18,290 nucleotides of DNA from Serpens sp035306625 (GTDB lineage: Bacteria > Pseudomonadota > Gammaproteobacteria > Pseudomonadales > Pseudomonadaceae), in contig DATGNS010000175.1 in NCBI GenBank assembly GCA_035306625.1, positions 1 through 18,290 on the forward strand, given 5' to 3'. The notes beneath the pieces were generated by a model that saw nothing but the letters and a program-made list of their open reading frames with translations, was not told the origin of the DNA and did not search any database. Shown one piece after another: positions 7,977-16,030 of this stretch (the first letter of the stretch is position 1; each line of letters starts with the position of its first letter). Position numbers and translations under genes: made by a program.

Positions 7977-8005
7977 ACATGCCGCGTTTTTCAGGAGCAC
8001 CCCCC

Positions 8006-9849
8006 ATGCATCCCCGAATCCAGGCCATTACCGAGCGGCTGATCGAGCGCAGCCGTCCTACCCGCGCCGCCTACCTGGCCCAGATGAGCGAGGCGGCGGA
8101 CAGGGGGCCGCGCCGCACCAACCTGCCCTGCGCCAACCAGGCCCACGGCATGGCCGGCTGTTCGCGGGCCGAGAAGCAGAAGCTGCGCCTGCCCGGCGAG
8201 ACCAGCGTGGCCATCGTCTCGGCCTACAACGACGTGCTGTCGGCCCACCAGCCGTACCAGTACTTCCCGGCCATCATCAAGGGCGCGCTGGATGAGATCG
8301 GCTCCGTCGGCCAGTTCGCCGGCGGGGTGCCGGCCATGTGCGACGGTGTCACCCAGGGCGAGGCGGGCATGGAGCTGAGCCTGGCCAGCCGCGAAGTGAT
8401 CGCCATGTCCACCGCCGTGGCGCTGTCCCACAACCTGTTCGATGCCGCGCTGTGCCTGGGCATCTGCGACAAGATCGTCCCCGGCCTGCTGCTCGGCGCG
8501 CTGCGCTTCGGCCATCTGCCGGTGGTGTTCGTGCCCGGCGGGCCGATGCCCTCGGGGCTGTCCAACGAGAAGAAGGCCCAGGTCCGCCAGCTGTACGCGG
8601 AAGGCAAGGTGAGCCGCGAGGAGCTGCTGGAATCGGAGATGAAGTCCTACCACAGCCCCGGCACCTGCACCTTCTACGGCACCGCCAACACCAACCAGGT
8701 GATGCTGGAGGTGATGGGCCTGCAGTTGCCCGGCTCGTCCTTCGTGTCGCCCTACACGCCACTGCGCAACGAGCTGACCGCCGAGGCCGCGCGGCAGGTG
8801 ACCCGCCTGGCTCGCGACAATGGCAACTACCTGCCGCTGAGCCGCATCGTCGACGAGAAGTGCATCGTCAATGCCGTGGTGGCGCTGCTGGCCTCCGGCG
8901 GTTCCACCAACCATGCGCTGCACATTCCGGCCATCGCCCGCGCCGCCGGCATCCTGCTGGACTGGCAGGACATGGCCGAGCTGTCCGCCGTGGTGCCAAC
9001 CCTGGCCAGGCTGTATCCCAATGGCAGCGCCGACGTGAACCACTTCCACGCCGCCGGCGGCACGCCGTTCCTGATCGCCACCCTGCTGGAGGCGGGCCTG
9101 CTGCACCGTGACGTCAACACCATTCTCGGCGAGCCACTGGATGCCTGGTGCCGGGAGCCCTACCTGAAGAGCCAGACCCTGGAGCTGGACTGGCGCCCGG
9201 CCGTATCCGCCAGCCTCGACGAGAACATCCTGCGCCCGGTGGCGCGTCCCTTCTCCGCCGAGGGCGGGCTGCGCCTGATCCAGGGCAACCTGGGGCGCGG
9301 CATCATCAAGGTGTCCGCCGTGAAGCCCGAGCATCGGGTAGTGGAGGCGCCGGCCCGGGTATTCGCCGATCAGGCCGAGCTGGCCGCCGCCTTCCAGAAG
9401 GGCGAGCTGGAGCGCGACTTCGTCGCCGTGGTGCGCTTCCAGGGGCCGCGTGCCAACGGCATGCCGGAGCTGCACAAGCTCACCCCGTATCTCGGCGTGC
9501 TCCAGGACCGCGGCTTCAAGGTGGCGCTGGTCACCGATGGACGCATGTCCGGGGCCTCGGGCAAGGTGCCGGCGGCGATCCACCTGTATCCCGAGGCCCA
9601 CGAAGGCGGCCCGCTCGCGCGGGTGCGCGATGGCGACCTCATTCGCCTGGACGCCGAGCAGGGCCGGCTCGAGGTGCTGGTGGATGACGCCGACTGGCAG
9701 AGCCGCGCGCCGGTGGCGCCGCCCGAGGACCGCGGCATCGGCAGCGGCCGTGAATTGTTCGCCTTCATGCGCGCCGCGTTCAGCCCGGCGGAGCAGGGCG
9801 CCAGTGTATTTACCCAGCGACTGGAACAGTTGAGGCAAGAGGAAACGAC

Positions 9850-9853
<4 letters not shown>
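8006..9853 (+). CDS. edd: Phosphogluconate dehydratase (Entner-Doudoroff)
   Basis: The enzyme converts 6-phosphogluconate to 2-keto-3-deoxy-6-phosphogluconate in the cytoplasm. The 615-residue length is normal. IlvD/Edd family marks are MCDGVTQGEAGMELS (111-125), CDKIVPG (154-160), GGPMPSGLSN (178-187) and TDGRMSGASGKVPA near the C-terminus. Cys154 and Cys221 match the iron-sulfur cysteines of E. coli Edd (157 and 225). ATG 8006 follows an AGGAG site and gives the expected N-terminus (MHPRIQAITERLIERS). An earlier in-frame start at 7808 would read through the tRNA. It overlaps pgl by 4 nt (GTGA), so the two are translationally coupled. In other Pseudomonas edd is usually followed by glk rather than pgl. 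Confidence 0.97.
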
Positions 9854-10566
<713 letters not shown>

Positions 10567-10600
10567 GGATGCGCGTGCATGGTTGCGGTGCTGCAAATTC

Positions 10601-10689
10601 GTAGGGCGGTTGGCGTTTTTCCCAGCCGCCGATCGCGGTGTGCACCGACGCTCCTTCCGGTGGCCAACGCGTTGCGTTGTCCACCCTAC
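10601..10689. repeat. Full composite GTAGGG repeat, copy C1 (89 bp)
   Basis: It starts GTAGGGCGGTTGGCG and ends GTTGTCCACCCTAC, with linker GCGGTGTGCACCGACG. Module 1 has TGG/CCA where other copies have CGG/CCG, a compensatory pair change. Module 2 has stem CAACGC/GCGTTG with loop GTT. It begins 34 nt after the pgl stop codon. Confidence 0.8.
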
Positions 10690-10711
10690 GGATCGTGTAG
10701 GTGCACGGGTT

Positions 10712-10754
10712 GTAGGGCGGTCGGCGTATTTACGGCCGCCGTTGCGGTATGCAC
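10712..10754. repeat. Truncated GTAGGG repeat, copy C2 (module 1 only)
   Basis: GTAGGGCGGTCGGCG and GGCCGCC are followed by the linker start GTTGCGGTATGCAC. The second module is missing. It has the same orientation as C1. Together C1 and C2 occupy more than half of the 291-bp gap between pgl and rluB. The rest holds only a possible rluB promoter and ribosome site. Confidence 0.7.
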
Positions 10755-10807
10755 TGTGCCTCGGCTCGGGGGCGAGGATCCACCGTGCGGCCGCCGGTGT
10801 TTGCGTG

Positions 10808-10813
10808 TATGAT
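10808..10813 (+). promoter_or_regulatory. Possible -10 box for rluB
   Basis: TATGAT matches the sigma-70 -10 consensus at 5 of 6 positions and lies 44 nt before the rluB ATG. No convincing -35 box is seen at 16-18 bp, so this is tentative. Confidence 0.3.
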
Positions 10814-10857
10814 TCGCGCCCCTTTCACATCGGATCGCCACACCGGGAGGTGCCCAG

Positions 10858-12084
10858 ATGACCGATCAAGACCAAGAATCCCTTTCCCAACCCGTTTCCG
10901 GCGAAAAGCTGCAGAAGGTCCTGGCGCGCCTGGGCCTGGGCTCGCGCCGTGACATCGAAGGCTGGATCAGCGCCGGCCGCCTCAAGGTCAACGGCGAGGT
11001 GGCCACCCTGGGCCAGCGCATCGAGCCGACCGACAGCATTCTGCTGGACGACCGGCCGGTGCGCGTCGAGGAAGCCGCCCAGGTGGTGCGTCGCGTGCTG
11101 ATCTACAACAAGCCCGACGGCGAGGTCTGCACCCGCAGCGATCCGGAAGGCCGCCCCACCGTGTTCGATCGCCTGCCGCGCCTGCAAAGCGGCCGCTGGA
11201 TCAACATCGGTCGCCTCGACCTGAACACCACCGGTCTGCTGCTGTTCACCACCGACGGCGAACTGGCCAACCGCATGATGCATCCCTCCTACGAGATGGA
11301 CCGCGAATACGCCGTGCGCATCCGTGGCGAAGTCACCGAGGAGATGATCGAAACCCTGAAGAACGGGGTGATGCTGGAAGACGGCCCGGCCAAGTTCACC
11401 GACATCCAGGAAGCTCCGGGCGGTGACGGCCTGAACCGTTGGTTCCATGTGGTGGTGATGGAAGGCCGCAACCGCGAGGTGCGCCGCCTGTGGGAATCCC
11501 AGGGCGTGGTGGTCAGCCGCCTCAAGCGTGTGCGCTTCGGGCCGGTGTTCCTCACCTCCGAACTGAGCATGGGCCGCTGGCGCGAAATGACTCAGCAGGA
11601 AGTGGACATCCTCAGCGAGGAAGTCGGCCTGACCCCGGTGCCGCTGCCGGAAGTGAAGCAGAAGTTCCGCGAGCGCCTGGAGCGCCTGCAGAAGAAATCC
11701 GCCAAGCCGCTGCGCCCCAGCGAGCGCCCGGGCCGCAACAAGCCGCGCCAGGATGGCAAGCCGGCACGCCCGGGGCGTACCGAGGTGGCCGAGCGCCCCG
11801 GCGACGTGAAGCGCAAGCCGCGTCCGCAGGCCGAACGGCCCTTCGAGGGCGAGGGCAAGCGTCCGCGCCCGCAGGGTGAACGTTCTCCCGACAGGCGTCC
11901 GGCGCACTCGCAGTCCGATCGTCCGGCGGACAAGCGCCCGGTTGACCAGCGTCCGGCCCGGCCGAAGACCGAGCGCGTCGAGAAGTCCGAGCGCCCGGCC
12001 AAGCCTGCCAAGCGCCCGGCCGCCCCGGCCAAGCGCCGTGGTCCGCCGGCCGGTGAGGGTCAGCGTCCCGGCTTCGGTCGCTGA
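10858..12084 (+). CDS. rluB: 23S rRNA pseudouridine(2605) synthase with long basic tail
   Basis: The protein isomerises uridine 2605 of 23S rRNA during 50S assembly. An S4 RNA-binding domain (about 14-75) precedes the RsuA/RluB-type catalytic domain, with Asp121 in GRLDLNTTGLLLFT and the motif EGRNREVRRLW (202-212). After residue 280 comes a tail of about 128 residues made almost only of Arg, Lys, Pro, Glu, Ala and Gln, with recurring RP/KRP/ERP steps. It is certainly disordered and probably helps RNA binding. Such tails are common in Pseudomonas RluB but vary in length. ATG 10858 follows GGGAGG by 7 nt. The gene ends 3 nt before a strong terminator. Confidence 0.94.
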   Translation: MTDQDQESLSQPVSGEKLQKVLARLGLGSRRDIEGWISAGRLKVNGEVATLGQRIEPTDSILLDDRPVRVEEAAQVVRRVLIYNKPDGEVCTRSDPEGRPTVFDRLPRLQSGRWINIGRLDLNTTGLLLFTTDGELANRMMHPSYEMDREYAVRIRGEVTEEMIETLKNGVMLEDGPAKFTDIQEAPGGDGLNRWFHVVVMEGRNREVRRLWESQGVVVSRLKRVRFGPVFLTSELSMGRWREMTQQEVDILSEEVGLTPVPLPEVKQKFRERLERLQKKSAKPLRPSERPGRNKPRQDGKPARPGRTEVAERPGDVKRKPRPQAERPFEGEGKRPRPQGERSPDRRPAHSQSDRPADKRPVDQRPARPKTERVEKSERPAKPAKRPAAPAKRRGPPAGEGQRPGFGR

Positions 12085-12087
12085 ATG

Positions 12088-12115
12088 AAAAAGCCCGCCG
12101 GATGGCGGGCTTTTT
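12088..12115. terminator. Bidirectional terminator between convergent rluB and yciK
   Basis: It is a perfect 12-bp stem, AAAAAGCCCGCC against GGCGGGCTTTTT, with a GGAT loop. The A and T runs on the two sides let it work for both strands, ending rluB (3 nt after its stop) and the minus-strand ubiG-mupP-yciK run. Confidence 0.95.
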
Positions 12116-12156
12116 CTTGCCTTCAAGGTGGGTGCGGCTGAGCCACCGCTCCCGCG

Positions 12157-12897
12157 TTATTGGGCCTTGAAGGCCTTGCCGTTCTCGCCCTTGCTGTCCG
12201 GGCCCATCAGGTACAGGTACACCGGCAGGATGTCCTCGGGCGTCGGCAGGGTCTGGGGATCTTCGCCCGGGTAGGCCTTGGCGCGCATCTCGGTGCGGGT
12301 CGCGCCGGGGTTGACGCTGTTGGCGCGCACGTTGCTGATGCCCTCCACCTCGTCGGCCAGCACCTGCATCAGGCCCTCGTTGGCGAACTTGGACACCGCG
12401 TAGGCGCCCCAGTAGGCGCGGCCCTTGCGACCGACGCTGCTGGAGGTGAACACCACCGAGGCGTCATCGGAAAGCTTGAGCAGCGGCAGCAGGGTGCTGG
12501 TAAGCATGAACACCGCGTTCACGTTCACCTGCATCACGCGCATGAAGTTGTCGCCGGACAGCTGCTCGATGGGCGTCAGCGGGCCGAGGATGGAGGCGTT
12601 GTGCAGCAGGCCATCCAGGCGGCCGAACTCGCGCTCGATGGTGGCGGCCAGCTCGTCGTACTGGTGCGGCAGCGCGGTTTCCAGATTGAACGGAATGCTC
12701 ACCGGCTCGGGATGGCCGGCGGCGACGATCTCGTCGTAGACGCGGTTGAGGTTGTCCTCGGTCTTGCCCAGCAGCAGCACGGTGGCGCCGTGGGCGGCGT
12801 AGGCCTTGGCCACCGCGGCGCCGATGCCGCGACCGGCGCCGGTGACCAGGATGATCCGCTCCTTGAGCAGGTCGGGACGGGCGGAATATTGGAACAT
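12157..12897 (-). CDS. yciK: YciK-type short-chain dehydrogenase/reductase
   Basis: This 246-residue classical SDR has the cofactor motif TGAGRGIG (19-26), HNAS (99-102), an active-site serine in the TSSS segment (151-154), and YAVSK (166-170) with Tyr166 and Lys170. The N-terminus (MFQYSARPDLLKERIILVTGA) and the C-terminal NGKAFKAQ are typical of YciK, an NAD(P)-dependent oxidoreductase whose substrate is unknown. It is the last gene of the minus-strand run, 33 nt after mupP. Confidence 0.9.
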   Translation of the reverse strand: MFQYSARPDLLKERIILVTGAGRGIGAAVAKAYAAHGATVLLLGKTEDNLNRVYDEIVAAGHPEPVSIPFNLETALPHQYDELAATIEREFGRLDGLLHNASILGPLTPIEQLSGDNFMRVMQVNVNAVFMLTSTLLPLLKLSDDASVVFTSSSVGRKGRAYWGAYAVSKFANEGLMQVLADEVEGISNVRANSVNPGATRTEMRAKAYPGEDPQTLPTPEDILPVYLYLMGPDSKGENGKAFKAQ

Positions 12898-12930
12898 GAC
12901 TCGGTCTCTCTAGCGAAAAGGGGTACGGAC

Positions 12931-13602
12931 TCAGCAGCCGCACAGGGCCTGGTCGATGACCTTGCGCAGGTCCAGCGGGTGGTCGATCACCGCATCGGCT
13001 CCCCAGTTGCCCGGGTTGTCCTCGGGATGGATGTAGCCGTAGCGCACCGCCACGGTGCGGGTCCCGGCGGCGTGGCCGGCCTCGATGTCGCGGCGATCGT
13101 CGCCCACGAACAGTACCTGCGCGGGGTCGATATCCATCTGCTGGCAGGCCAGCAGCAGCATCTCCGGGTCCGGCTTGCTCCTGCTCACGTGATCCGGGCA
13201 CAGCAGCACGGCAGAGCGGCTGCTCAGGCCCAGGCGCTCCATGATCGGCTCGGCGAAGCGCAGCGGCTTGTTGGTGGCCACGCCCCACACCAGGCGGGAT
13301 TTTTCCAGATCGGCCAGCAGCTCGGCCATGCCGTCGAACAGGCAGGTTTCCACGGCGCAGTGCTCCTGGTAGCGCTCGAGGAACTCCTGTCGCAGCGGCT
13401 CGAAGGCCTCGTCCAGGGGCGACATGTCGAAGGTGGCCGCCACCATGGCGCGGGCGCCACCGGACACCACGTCGCGAATCACCGCGTCGGCCACCGGCGG
13501 CAGGCCGCGATCACCACGCATGGCCTGGCACACGGCGATGAAGTCCGGCGCCGTGTCCAGCAGGGTGCCGTCCATGTCGAACAGAACCGCGCGCAGACGC
13601 AT
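12931..13602 (-). CDS. mupP: N-acetylmuramic acid 6-phosphate phosphatase (HAD family)
   Basis: The 223-residue HAD hydrolase has motif I DMDGT (Asp9 nucleophile, Asp11), motif II Thr110 (ATN), motif III Lys143 (SKPDP) and motif IV GDDRRD (167-172). Proteins of this type next to ubiG were long named phosphoglycolate phosphatase (gph). In P. putida and P. aeruginosa the gene in this position is MupP, which dephosphorylates MurNAc-6-P in a cell-wall recycling route that bypasses MurA and gives intrinsic fosfomycin resistance. The assignment rests on sequence type plus the ubiG-mupP-yciK order. Its ATG overlaps the ubiG stop (TGATG), so translation is coupled. Confidence 0.87.
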   Translation of the reverse strand: MRLRAVLFDMDGTLLDTAPDFIAVCQAMRGDRGLPPVADAVIRDVVSGGARAMVAATFDMSPLDEAFEPLRQEFLERYQEHCAVETCLFDGMAELLADLEKSRLVWGVATNKPLRFAEPIMERLGLSSRSAVLLCPDHVSRSKPDPEMLLLACQQMDIDPAQVLFVGDDRRDIEAGHAAGTRTVAVRYGYIHPEDNPGNWGADAVIDHPLDLRKVIDQALCGC

Positions 13603-14303
13603 CAGGACTCTCCCTTGAGGGTCTGCACCATGTAGTTGACGTCCACGTCATCCTCCAGCTTGTAGTGCTTGGTGAGCGGGTTGTAGGTCAGACCGATCAT
13701 GTCCCTGACTTCCAGGCCGGCGGCGCGGCACCAGGCGCCCAGTTCCGAGGGGCGAATGAACTTCTTGAAGTCGTGGGTGCCGCGCGGCAGCAGGCGCAGC
13801 ACGTACTCGGCGCCGATGATGGCGAACGCGTAGGACTTGGGGTTGCGGTTGATGGTGGAGAAGAACACCTGGCCACCCGGCTTGACCAGGGTGTGGCAGG
13901 CGCGGATCACCGAGGCCGGGTCCGGCACGTGCTCGAGCATCTCCAGGCAGGTGACCACGTCATACGCGCCGGGTTGCTCTTCGGCCAGTGCCTCGGCGGT
14001 GATCTGCCGGTATTCCACCTCCAGACCGGATTCCAGCTGGTGCAGCTGGGCCACGCCCAGCGGCGCCTCGCCCATGTCGATGCCGGTAACGGTGGCGCCT
14101 CGGCGAGCCATGGCCTCGCTGAGGATGCCGCCGCCGCAGCCCACGTCCAGCACCTTCTTGCCGGCCAGGCCGACGCGTTCGTCGATCCAGTTGACCCGCA
14201 GCGGATTGATCTCGTGCAGCGGCTTGAACTCGCTTTCCATGTCCCACCAGCGGTGGGCGAGGGCTTCGAACTTGGCGATTTCGGCGCGATCGACGTTGCT
14301 CAT
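13602..14303 (-). CDS. ubiG: Ubiquinone biosynthesis O-methyltransferase
   Basis: It carries out both SAM-dependent O-methylations of ubiquinone synthesis. The 233-residue length fits the family (about 232-240). The SAM motif VLDVGCGGGI is at residues 51-60, followed by GIDMGEAPLGVA, and the family segment EMLEHVPDP is present. ATG at 14303 was chosen because MSNVDRAEIAKFEALAHRWWD is the standard N-terminus and a GGGA ribosome site precedes it. The longer in-frame ORF to 14441 has no family similarity. It is the first gene of a minus-strand operon with mupP and yciK. Confidence 0.96.
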   Translation of the reverse strand: MSNVDRAEIAKFEALAHRWWDMESEFKPLHEINPLRVNWIDERVGLAGKKVLDVGCGGGILSEAMARRGATVTGIDMGEAPLGVAQLHQLESGLEVEYRQITAEALAEEQPGAYDVVTCLEMLEHVPDPASVIRACHTLVKPGGQVFFSTINRNPKSYAFAIIGAEYVLRLLPRGTHDFKKFIRPSELGAWCRAAGLEVRDMIGLTYNPLTKHYKLEDDVDVNYMVQTLKGES

Positions 14304-14413
14304 GACGGTTTCCCTGAAACTGGCGCCGCAGCCGGCGGCGGAAAGGTCGACATGATGCCAGTTTATTAGCGGCCTTGCCCAATGCCGCACCGCCCGTCCT
14401 TCCGCTTCGCTGG

Positions 14414-14450
14414 CGCGTTGCGGGCAACGCGAAGGCCACATGCGGCCTTC
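14414..14450. repeat. Two adjacent perfect hairpins downstream of the acyl-CoA dehydrogenase-type gene
   Basis: CGCGTTGC-GG-GCAACGCG (14414-14431) abuts GAAGGCC-6 nt-GGCCTTC (14431-14450). They begin 7 nt after the stop codon of the minus-strand gene and lie upstream of ubiG. There is no T-run, so they are not a standard intrinsic terminator. They may block 3' exonucleases or assist Rho-dependent ending. Confidence 0.5.
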
Positions 14451-14457
14451 GGTCGCA

Positions 14458-15621
14458 TCAGGCGTAGAACTGCGGGTTGGGCCACTCGCCCTTCAGGCGC
14501 CAGCGGCCCAGCTGGTTGAGCTTGTAGTCGAGCGGGTCGTGCAGGGTGTGGGTGCGGGCGTTGCGCCAGAAACGGTCCAGGGCCTCGGCCTGGCCGGTGC
14601 CGCGCGCGCCGGTCATCTCGAACAGCTCCTGGCTGGCGCTCAGGCTGATCCGGTGGGCCAGCACCTTGGCCCGGGCGATGGCTACCGACACCTCGCCGCG
14701 TTCCTCGGCGCTCAGCGCGGCGCCCCGGGCGTGGGCCAGGGCGAGCAGCTCGGCGGCGCGGTCGGCCGCGGTCTGGGCACCGGCCAACTGGGCATCCAGC
14801 AGGCCGACGCGATTCTGCTGGAAGGGATCGTCGACCCGCTGCTCGACCCCGGCGCTGATCCAGGCGCGGGACTCGCGCACGGCGCGGATGCCGGCCTCCA
14901 GTGCGCCCTCGGCGATGCCGGCGTACAGGTTGACCAGGATCAGCTGGGCGAAGCAGTTGCGCAGGGTCTGGGCGGGCGTTGGCGCCTGGTTCGGGCGCTT
15001 GAGCACCTGGGCGTCGGGCAGAAAGACATCCTCGAACTGCACGGAGATGCTGTCGGTCTGGCGCTGGCCGATGGGATTCCAGTCGTCCAGCTGCCTGGCC
15101 TGGGCGGTCGGTGCCACGGCCAGCAGCGGGTAGGGCTGACCTTCCACATGGGCGGAGAGGGTCAGCCAGTCCGAGCCCCGGGTGCCGGAGCAGAAGGACT
15201 TGATGCCGCTGAGCCGGTAGCCACCGGCCACCGGCGTGGCGATCAGGCGCTTGTCCAGCGGGTTCATGGCATTGCCCCACCAGAGGCCCTGTTCGCGGGT
15301 CGGAATGAGGAAGGCATCGTGCTGGGCGGCGCTGCCGTAGATCAGCACGGTGATCACCTGCAGATGATGGAAGGCCAGTACGTGGGCCAGGGCGCTGTCC
15401 ACCGTGGCCAGGCGGCGGATGGCGCGGTACAGGTCCGGCCAGGGCAGCTGCTCGCCACCCTGGGCGCGGGGGATGCTCAGGTTGAGCAGGCCGGCTTCGC
15501 GCAGCCGGGCCTTTTCCGCCGCCGCATGGCCGCCGTCCCGGTCGCGCGCCGCGGCGCTGGCGGCGAGGTCGGGGAGCAGGGCTTGCAGACGGGGTTCGTG
15601 GAAACGGGGTGAAAGGCTCAT
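14458..15621 (-). CDS. Acyl-CoA dehydrogenase-fold flavoprotein (SfnC/DszC-like monooxygenase candidate)
   Basis: The 387 residues have the acyl-CoA dehydrogenase order: an N-terminal helical domain (about 1-120), a middle beta domain (about 120-225; GGYRLSGIKSFCSGTRGSDWLTL, with the flavin-binding style of the family) and a C-terminal four-helix domain. The C-terminus (LDRFWRNARTHTLHDPLDYKLNQLGRW) is characteristic of the branch that includes DszC, SfnC and other FMNH2-dependent monooxygenases, rather than fatty-acid enzymes. With ABC-transporter genes just upstream on the same strand, use in desulfurising an organosulfur compound is plausible but inferred. ATG 15621 has CTGGAG nearby. Substrate unknown. 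Confidence 0.8.
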   Translation of the reverse strand: MSLSPRFHEPRLQALLPDLAASAAARDRDGGHAAAEKARLREAGLLNLSIPRAQGGEQLPWPDLYRAIRRLATVDSALAHVLAFHHLQVITVLIYGSAAQHDAFLIPTREQGLWWGNAMNPLDKRLIATPVAGGYRLSGIKSFCSGTRGSDWLTLSAHVEGQPYPLLAVAPTAQARQLDDWNPIGQRQTDSISVQFEDVFLPDAQVLKRPNQAPTPAQTLRNCFAQLILVNLYAGIAEGALEAGIRAVRESRAWISAGVEQRVDDPFQQNRVGLLDAQLAGAQTAADRAAELLALAHARGAALSAEERGEVSVAIARAKVLAHRISLSASQELFEMTGARGTGQAEALDRFWRNARTHTLHDPLDYKLNQLGRWRLKGEWPNPQFYA

Positions 15622-15679
15622 CGCTTGGCTCCAGAGCTTTCAGGGAAAAGGGGTACATGGCGCGCCTGAGAGGCGCGTT

Positions 15680-15710
15680 GGTGGCCAAGGCGGAGCCTTG
15701 ACCACCCTGC
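15680..15710. repeat. Solo second module (D0) of the GTAGGG repeat family
   Basis: GGTGGC, stem CAAGGC/GCCTTG with loop GGA, then ACCACCCTGC. The stem differs from the usual CAACGC/GCGTTG by a compensatory change. It opens the repeat array that fills 15680-16028. Confidence 0.7.
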
Positions 15711-15783
15711 GGTTGCGGCGTGGATCGTCCCGTGGGTCGTCGGCGCCGTTTCCCGCCATTGCGGTTGCGGTGGCACCGCTCTC

Positions 15784-15874
15784 GTAGGGCGGTCGGCGCT
15801 TTTTCCGGCCGCCATTATTGCGGCCTGCACCGAAGCCACGCTCGGTGGCCAACGCGTTGCGTTGACCACCCTAC
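15784..15874. repeat. Full composite GTAGGG repeat, copy D1 (91 bp)
   Basis: It starts GTAGGGCGGTCGGCG and ends GTTGACCACCCTAC, with linker GCGGCCTGCACCGAAGC and module 2 stem CAACGC/GCGTTG with loop GTT. This is the copy closest to the consensus of the five full ones. Confidence 0.82.
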
Positions 15875-15947
15875 GGTTGCGGCGTGCACCGTCCCGAGGG
15901 TTGTCGGCGCCGTTCCCGGCCTTGCGGTTGCGGTATGCACCGCTCTC

Positions 15948-16028
15948 GTAGGGCGGTCGGCGCTTCTCCGGCCGCCGAGCGGGCCTGCCGGCGCGACGGT
16001 GGCCAAGGCTTTGCCTTGACCACTCTAC
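15948..16028. repeat. Full composite GTAGGG repeat, copy D2 (81 bp)
   Basis: It starts GTAGGGCGGTCGGCG and ends CTTGACCACTCTAC. The linker is about 10 bp shorter than in D1. The module 2 stem is CAAGGC/GCCTTG with loop TTT, the same compensatory variant as D0. It lies 2 nt from the binding-protein stop codon. Confidence 0.78.
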
Positions 16029-16030
16029 GA

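Larger units (their letters stand above)
15680..16028. repeat. Tandem array of about 164-bp units built from the GTAGGG repeat
   Basis: The 409-bp gap between the acyl-CoA dehydrogenase-type gene and the binding-protein gene contains no gene. It holds two diverged tandem units: module 2 occurs at 15680, 15844 and 15998, and module 1 at 15784 and 15948, so the spacing is 164 bp and then about 154 bp. Each unit also contains a decayed module-1-like stretch (GTCGTCGGCG near 15736 and GTTGTCGGCG near 15899) and TTGCGGTTGCGGT. The array ends 2 nt before the stop codon of the minus-strand binding-protein gene. Confidence 0.75.

Noticed and set aside
7808..8005. Longer edd start at 7808
   Set aside because: It would run through the antisense of tRNA-Asn. 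ATG 8006 has AGGAG and gives the normal Edd N-terminus.
10579..10861. Small ORFs inside the repeat region between pgl and rluB
   Set aside because: They consist of repeat sequence, have no ribosome sites and vary in frame from copy to copy.
10801..12084. Arg/Lys/Pro repeats at the 3' end of rluB as a DNA repeat array
   Set aside because: The nucleotide sequence has no constant period. The repetition is loose amino acid bias, common in RluB tails.
12915..15656. Identical 12-mer GAAAAGGGGTAC in front of yciK (12915-12926) and the acyl-CoA dehydrogenase-type gene (15645-15656)
   Set aside because: By rough count several such 12-bp matches are expected by chance in a window of this size, and no symmetry or extended similarity supports an operator.
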